Part shown: piece after piece, positions 1 through 5,431 of the stretch | Layout: every line of letters begins with the position of its first letter | Position numbering within the stretch: the stretch's first letter is position 1 | From: Pseudolysobacter sp. | GTDB taxonomy: Bacteria; Pseudomonadota; Gammaproteobacteria; Xanthomonadales; Rhodanobacteraceae | Reading direction: 5' to 3' | NCBI GenBank assembly: GCA_025351985.1 | Contig: JANXUW010000483.1 | Span: 1 to 6,080, forward strand | Length of the DNA: 6,080 nucleotides | Notes under the pieces: model-generated | Databases searched by the model: none | The model's input: only the letters and a program-made list of their open reading frames with translations | Told to the model about the DNA's origin: nothing | Program-made: the position numbers and the translations under genes

Positions 1-296
<296 letters not shown>

Positions 297-306
297 TCAG
301 GTTTAG

Positions 307-322
307 GCGGAAATTTATCCGC
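307..322. repeat. Short inverted repeat upstream of fumC
   Basis: GCGGA at 307-311 and TCCGC at 318-322 are perfect inverted 5-bp arms around a 6-bp AT-only spacer (16 bp in total). It lies about 117 bp upstream of the fumC start codon, downstream of the TATACT element, so it could be an operator or part of the fumC leader. A dyad this short can arise by chance; no protein is assigned. Confidence 0.2.
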
Positions 323-424
323 GAATCGACCCGTTCGCATGGCTTGTTTTGCAACCGCCCGCGAGCGAGTTTTGCTGGCCGCGCAACTTTCGCGGACTGT
401 CATACGCACTCAGCGAATATATCC

Positions 425-430
425 AGAAGG
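425..430 (+). promoter_or_regulatory. Ribosome binding site fixing the fumC GTG start
   Basis: AGAAGG at 425-430 lies 8 nt before the GTG at 439. This is a good Shine-Dalgarno match at ideal spacing. It favours GTG 439 over the in-frame ATG at 349, which would add 30 residues with no counterpart in FumC proteins. Confidence 0.75.
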
Positions 431-438
431 CTTTCTTC

Positions 439-1866
439 GTGATCGACAAAACGTTGAAGAATCCGCGACCCACCAGATACCGCATCGAACGCGACAGCAT
501 GGGCGAACTCAAAGTCCCGGTGAACGCGTTATACGGTGCGCAAACCCAACGTGCGATCGACAATTTCAAGATTTCCGGACTGCCTTTGCCGCACCAGTTT
601 ATCCGCGCGCTGGGTTTGATCAAATCGGCTGCAGCGCAAGTGAATGCCGATCTCGGTGGGCTGAAGAAACCGTTGGCGAAGGTCATTCGCCATGCCGCCG
701 AGCAGGTGGCGGCTGGCGAGTTCGACGCACAATTTCCGATCGACGTATTTCAAACCGGATCGGGCACCTCGACCAACATGAATGCGAACGAAGTGATCGC
801 GCATCTGGCGTCTGCGGCGCTCGGGCGCGAGGTGCATCCGAACGATCATGTGAACATGGGCCAGTCGTCGAACGACGTGATTCCCACGGCGATCCAGGTC
901 AGTGCGGTGCTGGCGGTCGACGAACATCTCCTGCCGGCGTTGGCGCATCTGATCGCGGTCATCGAAAAGCGCGCGCGTGAATTGAAAAAAGTGGTCAAGA
1001 CCGGGCGCACGCATCTGATGGACGCGATGCCGGTTACGTTCGGCCAGGAACTCGGTGGCTGGGCGGCGCAATTGCGCTCGAACGCCGCGCGCCTCCGGGA
1101 CGCGCTGAAACGGCTGCGTTGTCTGCCGCAAGGCGGCACGGCAGTCGGCACGGGTATCAATGCGGCGGACGATTTCGGCCCGCGGATCGCTGCGCAGTTG
1201 AGCAAGCTCGGCGGTGTGCATTTTGAATCGGCACAAAATTATTTCGAGGGCATGTCATCGCAGGATGCTGCGGTCGAGCTCTCCGGTCAGCTCAAGACGC
1301 TGGCTTGCAGCCTGATGAAAATTTCCAACGACTTGCGCTGGATGAATTCCGGTCCTCTGGCCGGCCTCGGCGAGATCGAACTGCCGGCGTTGCAGCCGGG
1401 TTCGTCGATCATGCCGGGCAAGGTCAATCCGGTCATCCCCGAGGCGATGACGATGGTCTGCGCGCAGGTGATCGGCAACGACACCACGATCACGATCGCC
1501 GGCCAGGCCGGCAACTTTCAGCTCAACGTGATGTTGCCGGTGATTGCACTGAATCTGCTGCAATCGATCGAGATTCTCGGCAACGCGATGCGCGCGCTGG
1601 CGGATTCGGCGATTGCCGGATTCAGCGTGCGCAGCGCACATATCCAGGAAGCGCTGGATCGCAATCCGATTCTGGTCACGGCGCTGAATCCGGTTATCGG
1701 TTATGAAAAAGGTGCGGCCACGGCAAAACAGGCCTACAAACAGAATCGGCCGATTCTCGATGTAGCGCGTGAAACCACGGGTTTGTCCGAGGCGAAACTG
1801 AAACAGTTGCTCGATCCGCTGACGTTGACCAAGGGCGGTGTGCATGGCGGTTCGGGCGGCGGTTGA
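439..1866 (+). CDS. fumC: Fumarate hydratase class II (fumarase C)
   Basis: Predicted 475 residues with a GTG start; E. coli FumC has 467. FumC interconverts fumarate and L-malate in the TCA cycle as a cytosolic, iron-independent homotetramer. Residues here are numbered from the GTG. The superfamily motifs appear in order: TGSGTSTNMN (106-115, substrate site), HPND (133-136, the family's B-site loop), GQSSND (141-146), TGRTH (188-192, catalytic-region His192) and the flexible signature loop GSSIMPGKVNP (321-331), whose second Ser is the expected catalytic base. GNFQLNV at 358-364 is fumarase-like; aspartases usually have GQLxLNV here. The residues after the signature loop (VIPEAMTM) resemble aspartase more than the TQCEALTM of E. 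coli FumC. I associate this combination with xanthomonad FumC, but substrate is assigned by homology only. The C-terminus ends in an unusual Gly-rich tail (GGVHGGSGGG). The strong RBS at 425-430 supports the start. The gene appears monocistronic and is divergent from purB. Confidence 0.93.
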   Translation: MIDKTLKNPRPTRYRIERDSMGELKVPVNALYGAQTQRAIDNFKISGLPLPHQFIRALGLIKSAAAQVNADLGGLKKPLAKVIRHAAEQVAAGEFDAQFPIDVFQTGSGTSTNMNANEVIAHLASAALGREVHPNDHVNMGQSSNDVIPTAIQVSAVLAVDEHLLPALAHLIAVIEKRARELKKVVKTGRTHLMDAMPVTFGQELGGWAAQLRSNAARLRDALKRLRCLPQGGTAVGTGINAADDFGPRIAAQLSKLGGVHFESAQNYFEGMSSQDAAVELSGQLKTLACSLMKISNDLRWMNSGPLAGLGEIELPALQPGSSIMPGKVNPVIPEAMTMVCAQVIGNDTTITIAGQAGNFQLNVMLPVIALNLLQSIEILGNAMRALADSAIAGFSVRSAHIQEALDRNPILVTALNPVIGYEKGAATAKQAYKQNRPILDVARETTGLSEAKLKQLLDPLTLTKGGVHGGSGGG

Positions 1867-1869
1867 ATT

Positions 1870-1928
1870 TGCATGTGCGGCATGGCTAATAGCACATTGC
1901 AGCGGCGCAAAATGACGTCAAAATGTGC
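1870..1928 (+). repeat. Alternative hairpins just after fumC
   Basis: Three arms can pair in two mutually exclusive ways. TGCATGTGC (1870-1878) pairs with GCACATTGCA (1892-1901), leaving one unpaired A. GCACATT (1892-1898) also pairs perfectly with AATGTGC (1922-1928). An 8-bp palindrome, TGACGTCA, sits at 1913-1920 inside the second loop. The first hairpin starts 3 nt after the fumC stop and has no following T-run, so it is not a classical intrinsic terminator. It may stabilise the fumC 3' end. The nearest T-run (seven T, from about 1953) has no clear stem directly before it. Confidence 0.35.
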
Positions 1929-1945
1929 AGGGTAGTGGGGCGTTG

Positions 1946-1973
1946 TTGATGGTTTTTTTCTCAGCCGCATAGT
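1946..1973 (+). promoter_or_regulatory. Weak sigma-70-like promoter candidate for the exported protein gene
   Basis: TTGATG (1946-1951) and CATAGT (1968-1973) match the -35 and -10 consensus at four of six positions each, with a 16-bp spacer. A start near 1980 would give a leader of about 95 nt that includes the AT-rich stretch 2044-2060. It is offered only because the gene follows a 209-bp gap after fumC and probably needs its own promoter. Confidence 0.2.
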
Positions 1974-2063
1974 TTGTTTTACCCATGTCGAGCTGTTGTT
2001 CGGCATGATGAAGTGGCGGAAATCTGACTATCTGATTTCAGTCAAAAAATAATTTTATTTAGC

Positions 2064-2068
2064 GAGGA
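2064..2068 (+). promoter_or_regulatory. Ribosome binding site for the GTG start at 2076
   Basis: GAGGA at 2064-2068 lies 7 nt before GTG 2076. Together with the signal peptide that begins exactly there, it settles the start of the exported protein despite the non-ATG codon. Confidence 0.7.
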
Positions 2069-2075
2069 AATCGTT

Positions 2076-3242
2076 GTGAAATTGCGTAAAAGTATACTTT
2101 TTATGATGGCGCTGTGGAGCGGCGTTGCCTTCGCACAGGATGTCGGTGTGACCGGTGCTGAATTGCTGGCCGGGGCGGGCGATGCAAAACTCGCAGCACT
2201 CGGACGCCAGGCTGCCGACAGTGGCAAGCGTGTTGTGGTAAGCGCGCCGGACTATTGGCATGACAAAGTGGCGCAGAAGATCCTTGCTGGCGCGCACGGT
2301 ACCAAGATCGATCTGGTCATGAAGGACAGTTTTGTCGAGGCAGTCGTTGTGCGGCTTGCAGACAAAACGTCAGAGCCTGCGGTTGCTGCGGCCCCGGTAA
2401 AACCAACGCCACCTGCGGCGCCCGTGGTTGCCGCGCCGAAACCGACCGTTGCGACGACGCCTGCTCCCGTTGCGGCGCCCAAGCCCGTCGCGGCAGTCGA
2501 GCCAAAACCGACACATGTCGAGACACCTGTGCCTGTCGCCGTGCCCGCAGCAAAAACAGAAGTCGCGGCAGCGCCTGCGCCCGCTTCCAAGCCCGTTGAA
2601 CCGGTTGCTCCTGCTATTGCGCCGATCGCGGTAGCGCCGACTCCGGCGCCAACCGCAGCTGCATCGGCGCCGGTGGATCAGACAGCTTCAATCCGCAAGC
2701 AACTGGAGAAAAGCCTGAATGACGGAAGTCCGGCCGATGGCACCTTGCAAGTGGCCCAGCTCGATATCGGCGATCAAATTTATGTGGATGACTCAGTGCG
2801 TGCGGTGGTTCGCCGCAAGGGCGCGCGGCAGCTGTATTGGCTGGAAGGCGAGCTGAATTTGTTGCGCACCGAATTGGCGCCGCTGAGCAAGAGCAGTTAC
2901 GAGGTCAAAGTGCGTATTGACGATCGGGCGCCGCTTGTATTGCGTACGGTCAAAGCTGCTGCGATCAACTTCGCCGGCAAGGTGCCGGATGCGGCGAGCG
3001 CCGAGCGCATCTCGTTGGAAAAGCAACTGAACGATGCACATGCGATCACCGAAACGGTTGCGATCAACCAACTGCAATCGAACGACCTGATTTATGTCGG
3101 ATCCGACAGCGCGGTCGTGGTTCGACGCAAAGGATCGGTGCTGTTGCGTTTCTGGTTGGTCGGCGATATCGACCTGGCGCAGCGCGGCATCGCAAGAGAA
3201 AGCAATGGCAAGTATCGGGTTCTGAGCGAAGTCTTGAAATGA
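2076..3242 (+). CDS. Exported protein of unknown function with Pro/Ala linker and duplicated C-terminal module
   Basis: 388 residues, GTG start, RBS GAGGA 7 nt upstream. I do not recognise the family. Residues 1-20 form a typical Sec signal peptide: KLRK, a hydrophobic core, then an AFA|Q signal peptidase I site after Ala20. No lipobox Cys is present, so the mature protein should be soluble in the periplasm or secreted. Residues 22-95 form a compact alpha/beta-looking module containing GKRVVVSAPDYWHDK (50-64). Residues about 98-200 are almost only Pro, Ala, Val, Lys and Thr with repeated KP steps, like the periplasm-spanning spacers of TonB or FimV. Two copies of a C-terminal module follow (about 206-278 and 310-384). 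LEKSLND (210-216) matches LEKQLND (314-320), and IYV plus VVRRKG (244-249 and 348-353) recur at the same 104-residue offset, followed by a conserved Trp (255 and 360). There is no transmembrane segment besides the signal and no catalytic motif. A structural, binding or envelope role is plausible but inferred. The stop is doubled (TGATGA). Neighbouring genes give no functional clue. Confidence 0.85.
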   Translation: MKLRKSILFMMALWSGVAFAQDVGVTGAELLAGAGDAKLAALGRQAADSGKRVVVSAPDYWHDKVAQKILAGAHGTKIDLVMKDSFVEAVVVRLADKTSEPAVAAAPVKPTPPAAPVVAAPKPTVATTPAPVAAPKPVAAVEPKPTHVETPVPVAVPAAKTEVAAAPAPASKPVEPVAPAIAPIAVAPTPAPTAAASAPVDQTASIRKQLEKSLNDGSPADGTLQVAQLDIGDQIYVDDSVRAVVRRKGARQLYWLEGELNLLRTELAPLSKSSYEVKVRIDDRAPLVLRTVKAAAINFAGKVPDAASAERISLEKQLNDAHAITETVAINQLQSNDLIYVGSDSAVVVRRKGSVLLRFWLVGDIDLAQRGIARESNGKYRVLSEVLK

Positions 3243-3335
3243 TGATACGCATCGCCCAGCGACAGCGTGGCGTTGGTGAATCGGGGCAACAGGTCGCTTT
3301 CGCGTCGCGGAAATTTCTAACTGTCGCAGTGGTGC

Positions 3336-3365
3336 ATTACGCGATCCACGGATGGATCGCGTAAT
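3336..3365. terminator. Perfect 13-bp hairpin between convergent genes (probable 3'-end structure)
   Basis: ATTACGCGATCCA (3336-3348) and TGGATCGCGTAAT (3353-3365) are perfect inverted repeats separated by the tetraloop CGGA. The hairpin lies between the convergent exported-protein gene and maf, where a shared bidirectional transcription end is expected. Neither strand has a T-tract after the stem, so it is not a canonical intrinsic terminator. A transcript-stabilising end structure, a REP-like palindrome or a protein-binding site are the alternatives. Confidence 0.5.
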
Positions 3366-3392
3366 CGCGAGTTGCGCTGCGTTCGCGAGTTG
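3365..3392. repeat. 10-bp direct repeat TCGCGAGTTG x2
   Basis: TCGCGAGTTG occurs at 3365-3374 and 3383-3392, 18 bp apart start to start. It begins on the last base of the perfect hairpin and lies 19 bp before the maf stop codon. The TCGCGA core is itself palindromic, so the two copies can also pair with each other. No function is assigned. Confidence 0.5.
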
Positions 3393-3410
3393 ACGGCGGC
3401 GCGTTGCGCG

Positions 3411-4013
3411 CTAAAACAACGCGATAGCAGCGGTTCGCAAGAGGCGATTGAGTGCGATCAATGGTAATCCGATCAGTGCCGTTGGATCTTCCGTTTGCAA
3501 CCGCTCGAACAGCGCGATGCCCAGCCCTTCCGCCTTGAAACTGCCGGCGCAATCATAGGGTTGTTCGACACGAAGATAGGCATCGATTTCCACGCCGTGG
3601 AGGTTGCGAAAATGGACTTGCGTAATATCCAAGGCCTGCTGAATCCGACCGTCGCGGCCATCGATCAGACATAGTGCGGTGTGGAAACTCATGGTTCGTC
3701 CGGAACACGCCAGCAATTGCGCGCGTGCGTTTTCGTGATCGCCAGGCTTGCCCAGCATCTGCGTACCCAAAGCCGCAACTTGATCGGAGCCGATGACGAT
3801 CGCTCCTGGTCGAATGGCGGCAACGGCGTTTGCTTTCGCCAGCGCCAGTCGCGACGCGAGGGCCGCCGGAGTTTCACCAGCGAGCGCCGATTCATCAACC
3901 TCCGGCGCGAGCTGGCTGAAGTTTTTGGTCAGGCGTTGCAGCAAGTCGCGCCGATAACTTGAGCTCGATGCGAGGATCAGGTCGATCGCACTGACGGGGC
4001 AAAAATCGCTCAT
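3411..4013 (-). CDS. yceF: Maf-family nucleotide pyrophosphatase, YceF type (7-methyl-GTP pyrophosphatase)
   Basis: 200 residues from ATG 4013; E. coli YceF has 194. Family role: YceF-type Maf proteins hydrolyse modified nucleoside triphosphates, with 7-methyl-GTP the reported preferred substrate, as a housekeeping clean-up activity in the cytosol. Motifs (numbered from this ATG): LILASSSSYRRDLL (12-25, nucleotide-binding start with Arg21-Arg22), PEVDE (37-41), SDQV (76-79, with Asp77 the expected catalytic acid), GKP (88-90), CAGSFKAEGLG (155-165) and GLPLIAL near the C-terminus. The SDQV and CAGSFKAEG pattern matches YceF rather than the YhdE dTTP/UTP subtype. The frame is open upstream to a TTG at 4058, but those 15 residues overlap a hairpin and have no family counterpart. 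The ATG 4013 ribosome binding site is weak (GACGGG about 9 nt away). The gene lies 95 nt downstream of the thiolase on the same strand and may be read through from it. Confidence 0.9.
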   Translation of the reverse strand: MSDFCPVSAIDLILASSSSYRRDLLQRLTKNFSQLAPEVDESALAGETPAALASRLALAKANAVAAIRPGAIVIGSDQVAALGTQMLGKPGDHENARAQLLACSGRTMSFHTALCLIDGRDGRIQQALDITQVHFRNLHGVEIDAYLRVEQPYDCAGSFKAEGLGIALFERLQTEDPTALIGLPLIALNRLLRTAAIALF

Positions 4014-4038
4014 CGACACGGGCCCGTCATATGCCTGA

Positions 4039-4071
4039 ATCAACCCGTTGCCGCGCAAAAACCGGGTTGAT
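4039..4071 (-). repeat. 9-bp hairpin in the maf leader / thiolase trailer
   Basis: ATCAACCCG (4039-4047) and CGGGTTGAT (4063-4071) are perfect inverted repeats with a 15-nt loop. The loop carries a run of five T on the minus strand. The hairpin sits between the thiolase stop and the maf ATG. It could limit read-through from the thiolase or structure the maf leader. No T-run follows the stem on the minus strand, so it is not a standard terminator. Confidence 0.4.
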
Positions 4072-4116
4072 CCCGTGGACTTGATCAGCTTCGATCAAAC
4101 CAGCTCGATCAAACCA
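4067..4116. repeat. Symmetric array of four GATCAA half-sites, with 12-bp tandem repeat
   Basis: TTGATC occurs at 4067-4072 and 4081-4086, and its inverse GATCAA at 4093-4098 and 4107-4112. Spacing is symmetric: 14 bp between like copies and a 6-bp centre. The right half also contains a 12-bp direct repeat, TCGATCAAACCA, at 4091-4102 and 4105-4116 (period 14), and the second copy includes the thiolase stop codon. The array may be an operator, a nested RNA hairpin or a recent 14-bp duplication. TTGAT-N8-ATCAA at the centre resembles an FNR box but has the wrong spacer (FNR uses 4 bp). Confidence 0.5.
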
Positions 4117-5284
4117 ATTCGACTGCCAGCGCCGTGGCTTCGCCGCCGCCGATGCACAGTGCCGCGATACCGCGTTTGCCGCCATGTGCCTTGAGCGCAT
4201 GCAACAGTGTCACAACCAGGCGCGCACCGGAGGCACCGATCGGATGTCCGAGCGCGCACGCACCGCCGTTGATATTGATCTTTTCGTGCGGAATGCCGAG
4301 TTCCTTGATCGGCGCCATCGCGACGACGGCGAACGCTTCATTGACTTCGAACAGATCGACATCGGCCACGCTCCAGCCAATTTGCTTCAACAGTTTGTCG
4401 ATCGCGCTCACCGGCGCGGTGGTGAACCATTCCGGTTCCTGCGAGAACGTGGCATGACCAACGATCCGCGCCAGCGGTTGCAGTCCGCGTTTTTTTGCCT
4501 CGTCTTCACTCATCACTATCGTCGCCGCGGCACCGTCGGAAATGCTCGATGAACTCGCGGCGGTCACGGTGCCGTCCTTGCGGAACGCCGCTTTGAGCGT
4601 CGGAATCTTGGCGATGTCGGATTTGCCGGGTTGCTCGTCGGTCGCATATTCCACATCGCCCTTGCGCCCGGCGACTTTCACCGCAACGATTTCGGCGGCG
4701 AATGCGCCTGATGCGATCGCGGCTTGTGCACGCCTGACTGATTCGATCGTGTACGCATCCTGCGCCTCGCGCGTGAAGCCGTATTTGTCGGCGGTGGCCT
4801 CGGCGAACACGCCCATCGACTGGCCGTCATACGGATTGGTCAATCCATCCCAAGCCATGTGGTCGACGAGTTTTGCATCGCCGTAGCGCAGGCCGGTGCG
4901 TGCCGCGACCATGTGCGGTGCGTTCGTCATCGACTCCATGCCGCCGGCGACGATGATGCTGGCCGAGCCGGCCTTGATCAGATCGTTGGCCAGCATGATC
5001 GCCTTCATGCCCGAGCCGCAAACCTTGTTGATCGTGGTGCAGCCCGCCGATTTCGGCAGGCCCGCCGCGAGCGCTGCCTGACGCGCTGGCGCCTGGCCGA
5101 GATTGGCCGGCAACACGCAGCCCATGATCACTTCGGAAATGTCATCGGCCGCGACACCGGACTGTTCCAGCGCCGCCTTGATCGCGGTGGCGCCGAGCGT
5201 CGTCGTGGGCACGCCGGTGAACTGGCCGAGCATGGAACCAATCGCGGTGCGCTTGGCGCCGACAATAACGATGGAATCAGACAT
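4109..5284 (-). CDS. Acetyl-CoA C-acetyltransferase (acetoacetyl-CoA thiolase)
   Basis: 391 residues, full length for biosynthetic-type thiolases. Family role: reversible Claisen condensation of two acetyl-CoA to acetoacetyl-CoA, or the thiolytic reverse, in the cytosol. Catalytic residues sit at the positions known from the Zoogloea enzyme to within one residue: Cys89 in INKVCGSGMKA (acyl-enzyme nucleophile), NEAF (315-318), His347 in ALGHPIGASGAR, and Cys377 in LCIGGGEA. GGMESM (114-119) is also typical. The usual GNAS-x-IND-GAA stretch is here TAASSSSISDGAAA (241-254). I recall related thiolases with TAANSSSISDG, so this copy has Ser where Asn is common. The start ATG 5284 has a strong ribosome binding site (GGAG 6 nt upstream). 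It lies 147 bp downstream of isovaleryl-CoA dehydrogenase on the same strand, so a role at the end of leucine/branched-chain catabolism is likely. AtoB and PhaA are close alternatives, but no PHA synthase or reductase is visible. Confidence 0.92.
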   Translation of the reverse strand: MSDSIVIVGAKRTAIGSMLGQFTGVPTTTLGATAIKAALEQSGVAADDISEVIMGCVLPANLGQAPARQAALAAGLPKSAGCTTINKVCGSGMKAIMLANDLIKAGSASIIVAGGMESMTNAPHMVAARTGLRYGDAKLVDHMAWDGLTNPYDGQSMGVFAEATADKYGFTREAQDAYTIESVRRAQAAIASGAFAAEIVAVKVAGRKGDVEYATDEQPGKSDIAKIPTLKAAFRKDGTVTAASSSSISDGAAATIVMSEDEAKKRGLQPLARIVGHATFSQEPEWFTTAPVSAIDKLLKQIGWSVADVDLFEVNEAFAVVAMAPIKELGIPHEKININGGACALGHPIGASGARLVVTLLHALKAHGGKRGIAALCIGGGEATALAVELV

Positions 5285-5331
5285 GGAATTCTCCGGGTTG
5301 TGAGGCGACCGCGCTGAGCGGCAGATACCAG

Positions 5332-5361
5332 ATTATCGCGCGCCGCCTGTTGCGCTGGCAA
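5332..5361 (-). promoter_or_regulatory. Sigma-70-like promoter candidate for the thiolase
   Basis: On the minus strand, TTGCCA (complement of 5356-5361) and GATAAT (complement of 5332-5337) each match consensus at five of six positions, with an 18-bp spacer. Transcription would start near 5325, giving a leader of about 40 nt before ATG 5284. This suggests the thiolase can be expressed separately from the upstream dehydrogenase. It is the best promoter match in the window. Confidence 0.5.
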
Positions 5362-5412
5362 ACACGGCGATACGATGAGAGTCAGGATTTCGAGAGTATT
5401 AAAGCAGCGGAT

Positions 5413-5424
5413 GATTCGCGAATC
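5413..5424. repeat. 12-bp perfect palindrome after the dehydrogenase stop
   Basis: GATTCGCGAATC at 5413-5424 is a perfect palindrome with no spacer, 7 nt past the dehydrogenase stop codon and about 50 bp upstream of the thiolase -35 candidate. Having no loop, it suits a dimeric DNA-binding protein better than an RNA hairpin. No regulator is assigned. Confidence 0.35.
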
Positions 5425-5431
5425 GTTGCTG

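Noticed and set aside
349..438. 30-residue N-terminal extension of FumC from the ATG at 349
   Set aside because: It has no counterpart in FumC proteins, and GTG 439 has a strong Shine-Dalgarno at 8-nt spacing.
529..1236. Long minus-strand ORF (235 codons) opposite fumC
   Set aside because: It is a shadow of GC-rich fumC codons: Arg/Gln-rich translation, no family resemblance, no ribosome binding site, and fumC is certain in this interval.
1913..1920. TGACGTCA as a cAMP-response-like operator
   Set aside because: This is the eukaryotic CRE core, and an 8-bp palindrome is easily met by chance; no bacterial regulator is assigned.
2252..2590. Minus-strand Gly/Ala/Thr-rich ORF opposite the Pro/Ala linker
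   Set aside because: It is the mirror image of the Pro/Ala codon-repetitive linker (GCG/CCG give GCC/GGC-type codons on the other strand), not an independent gene.
4014..4058. 15-residue extension of Maf from a TTG at 4058
   Set aside because: The extension overlaps the 4039-4071 hairpin and lies before the conserved family start; ATG 4013 gives a family-typical length.
4081..4098. Possible FNR box (TTGAT ... ATCAA)
   Set aside because: The half-sites are 8 bp apart, whereas FNR sites have a 4-bp spacer, and the position at a gene end is unusual for an activator site.
4859..5317. 152-codon plus-strand ORF opposite the thiolase 5' half
   Set aside because: Shadow of the thiolase reading frame; Arg/His/Asp-rich translation without motifs.
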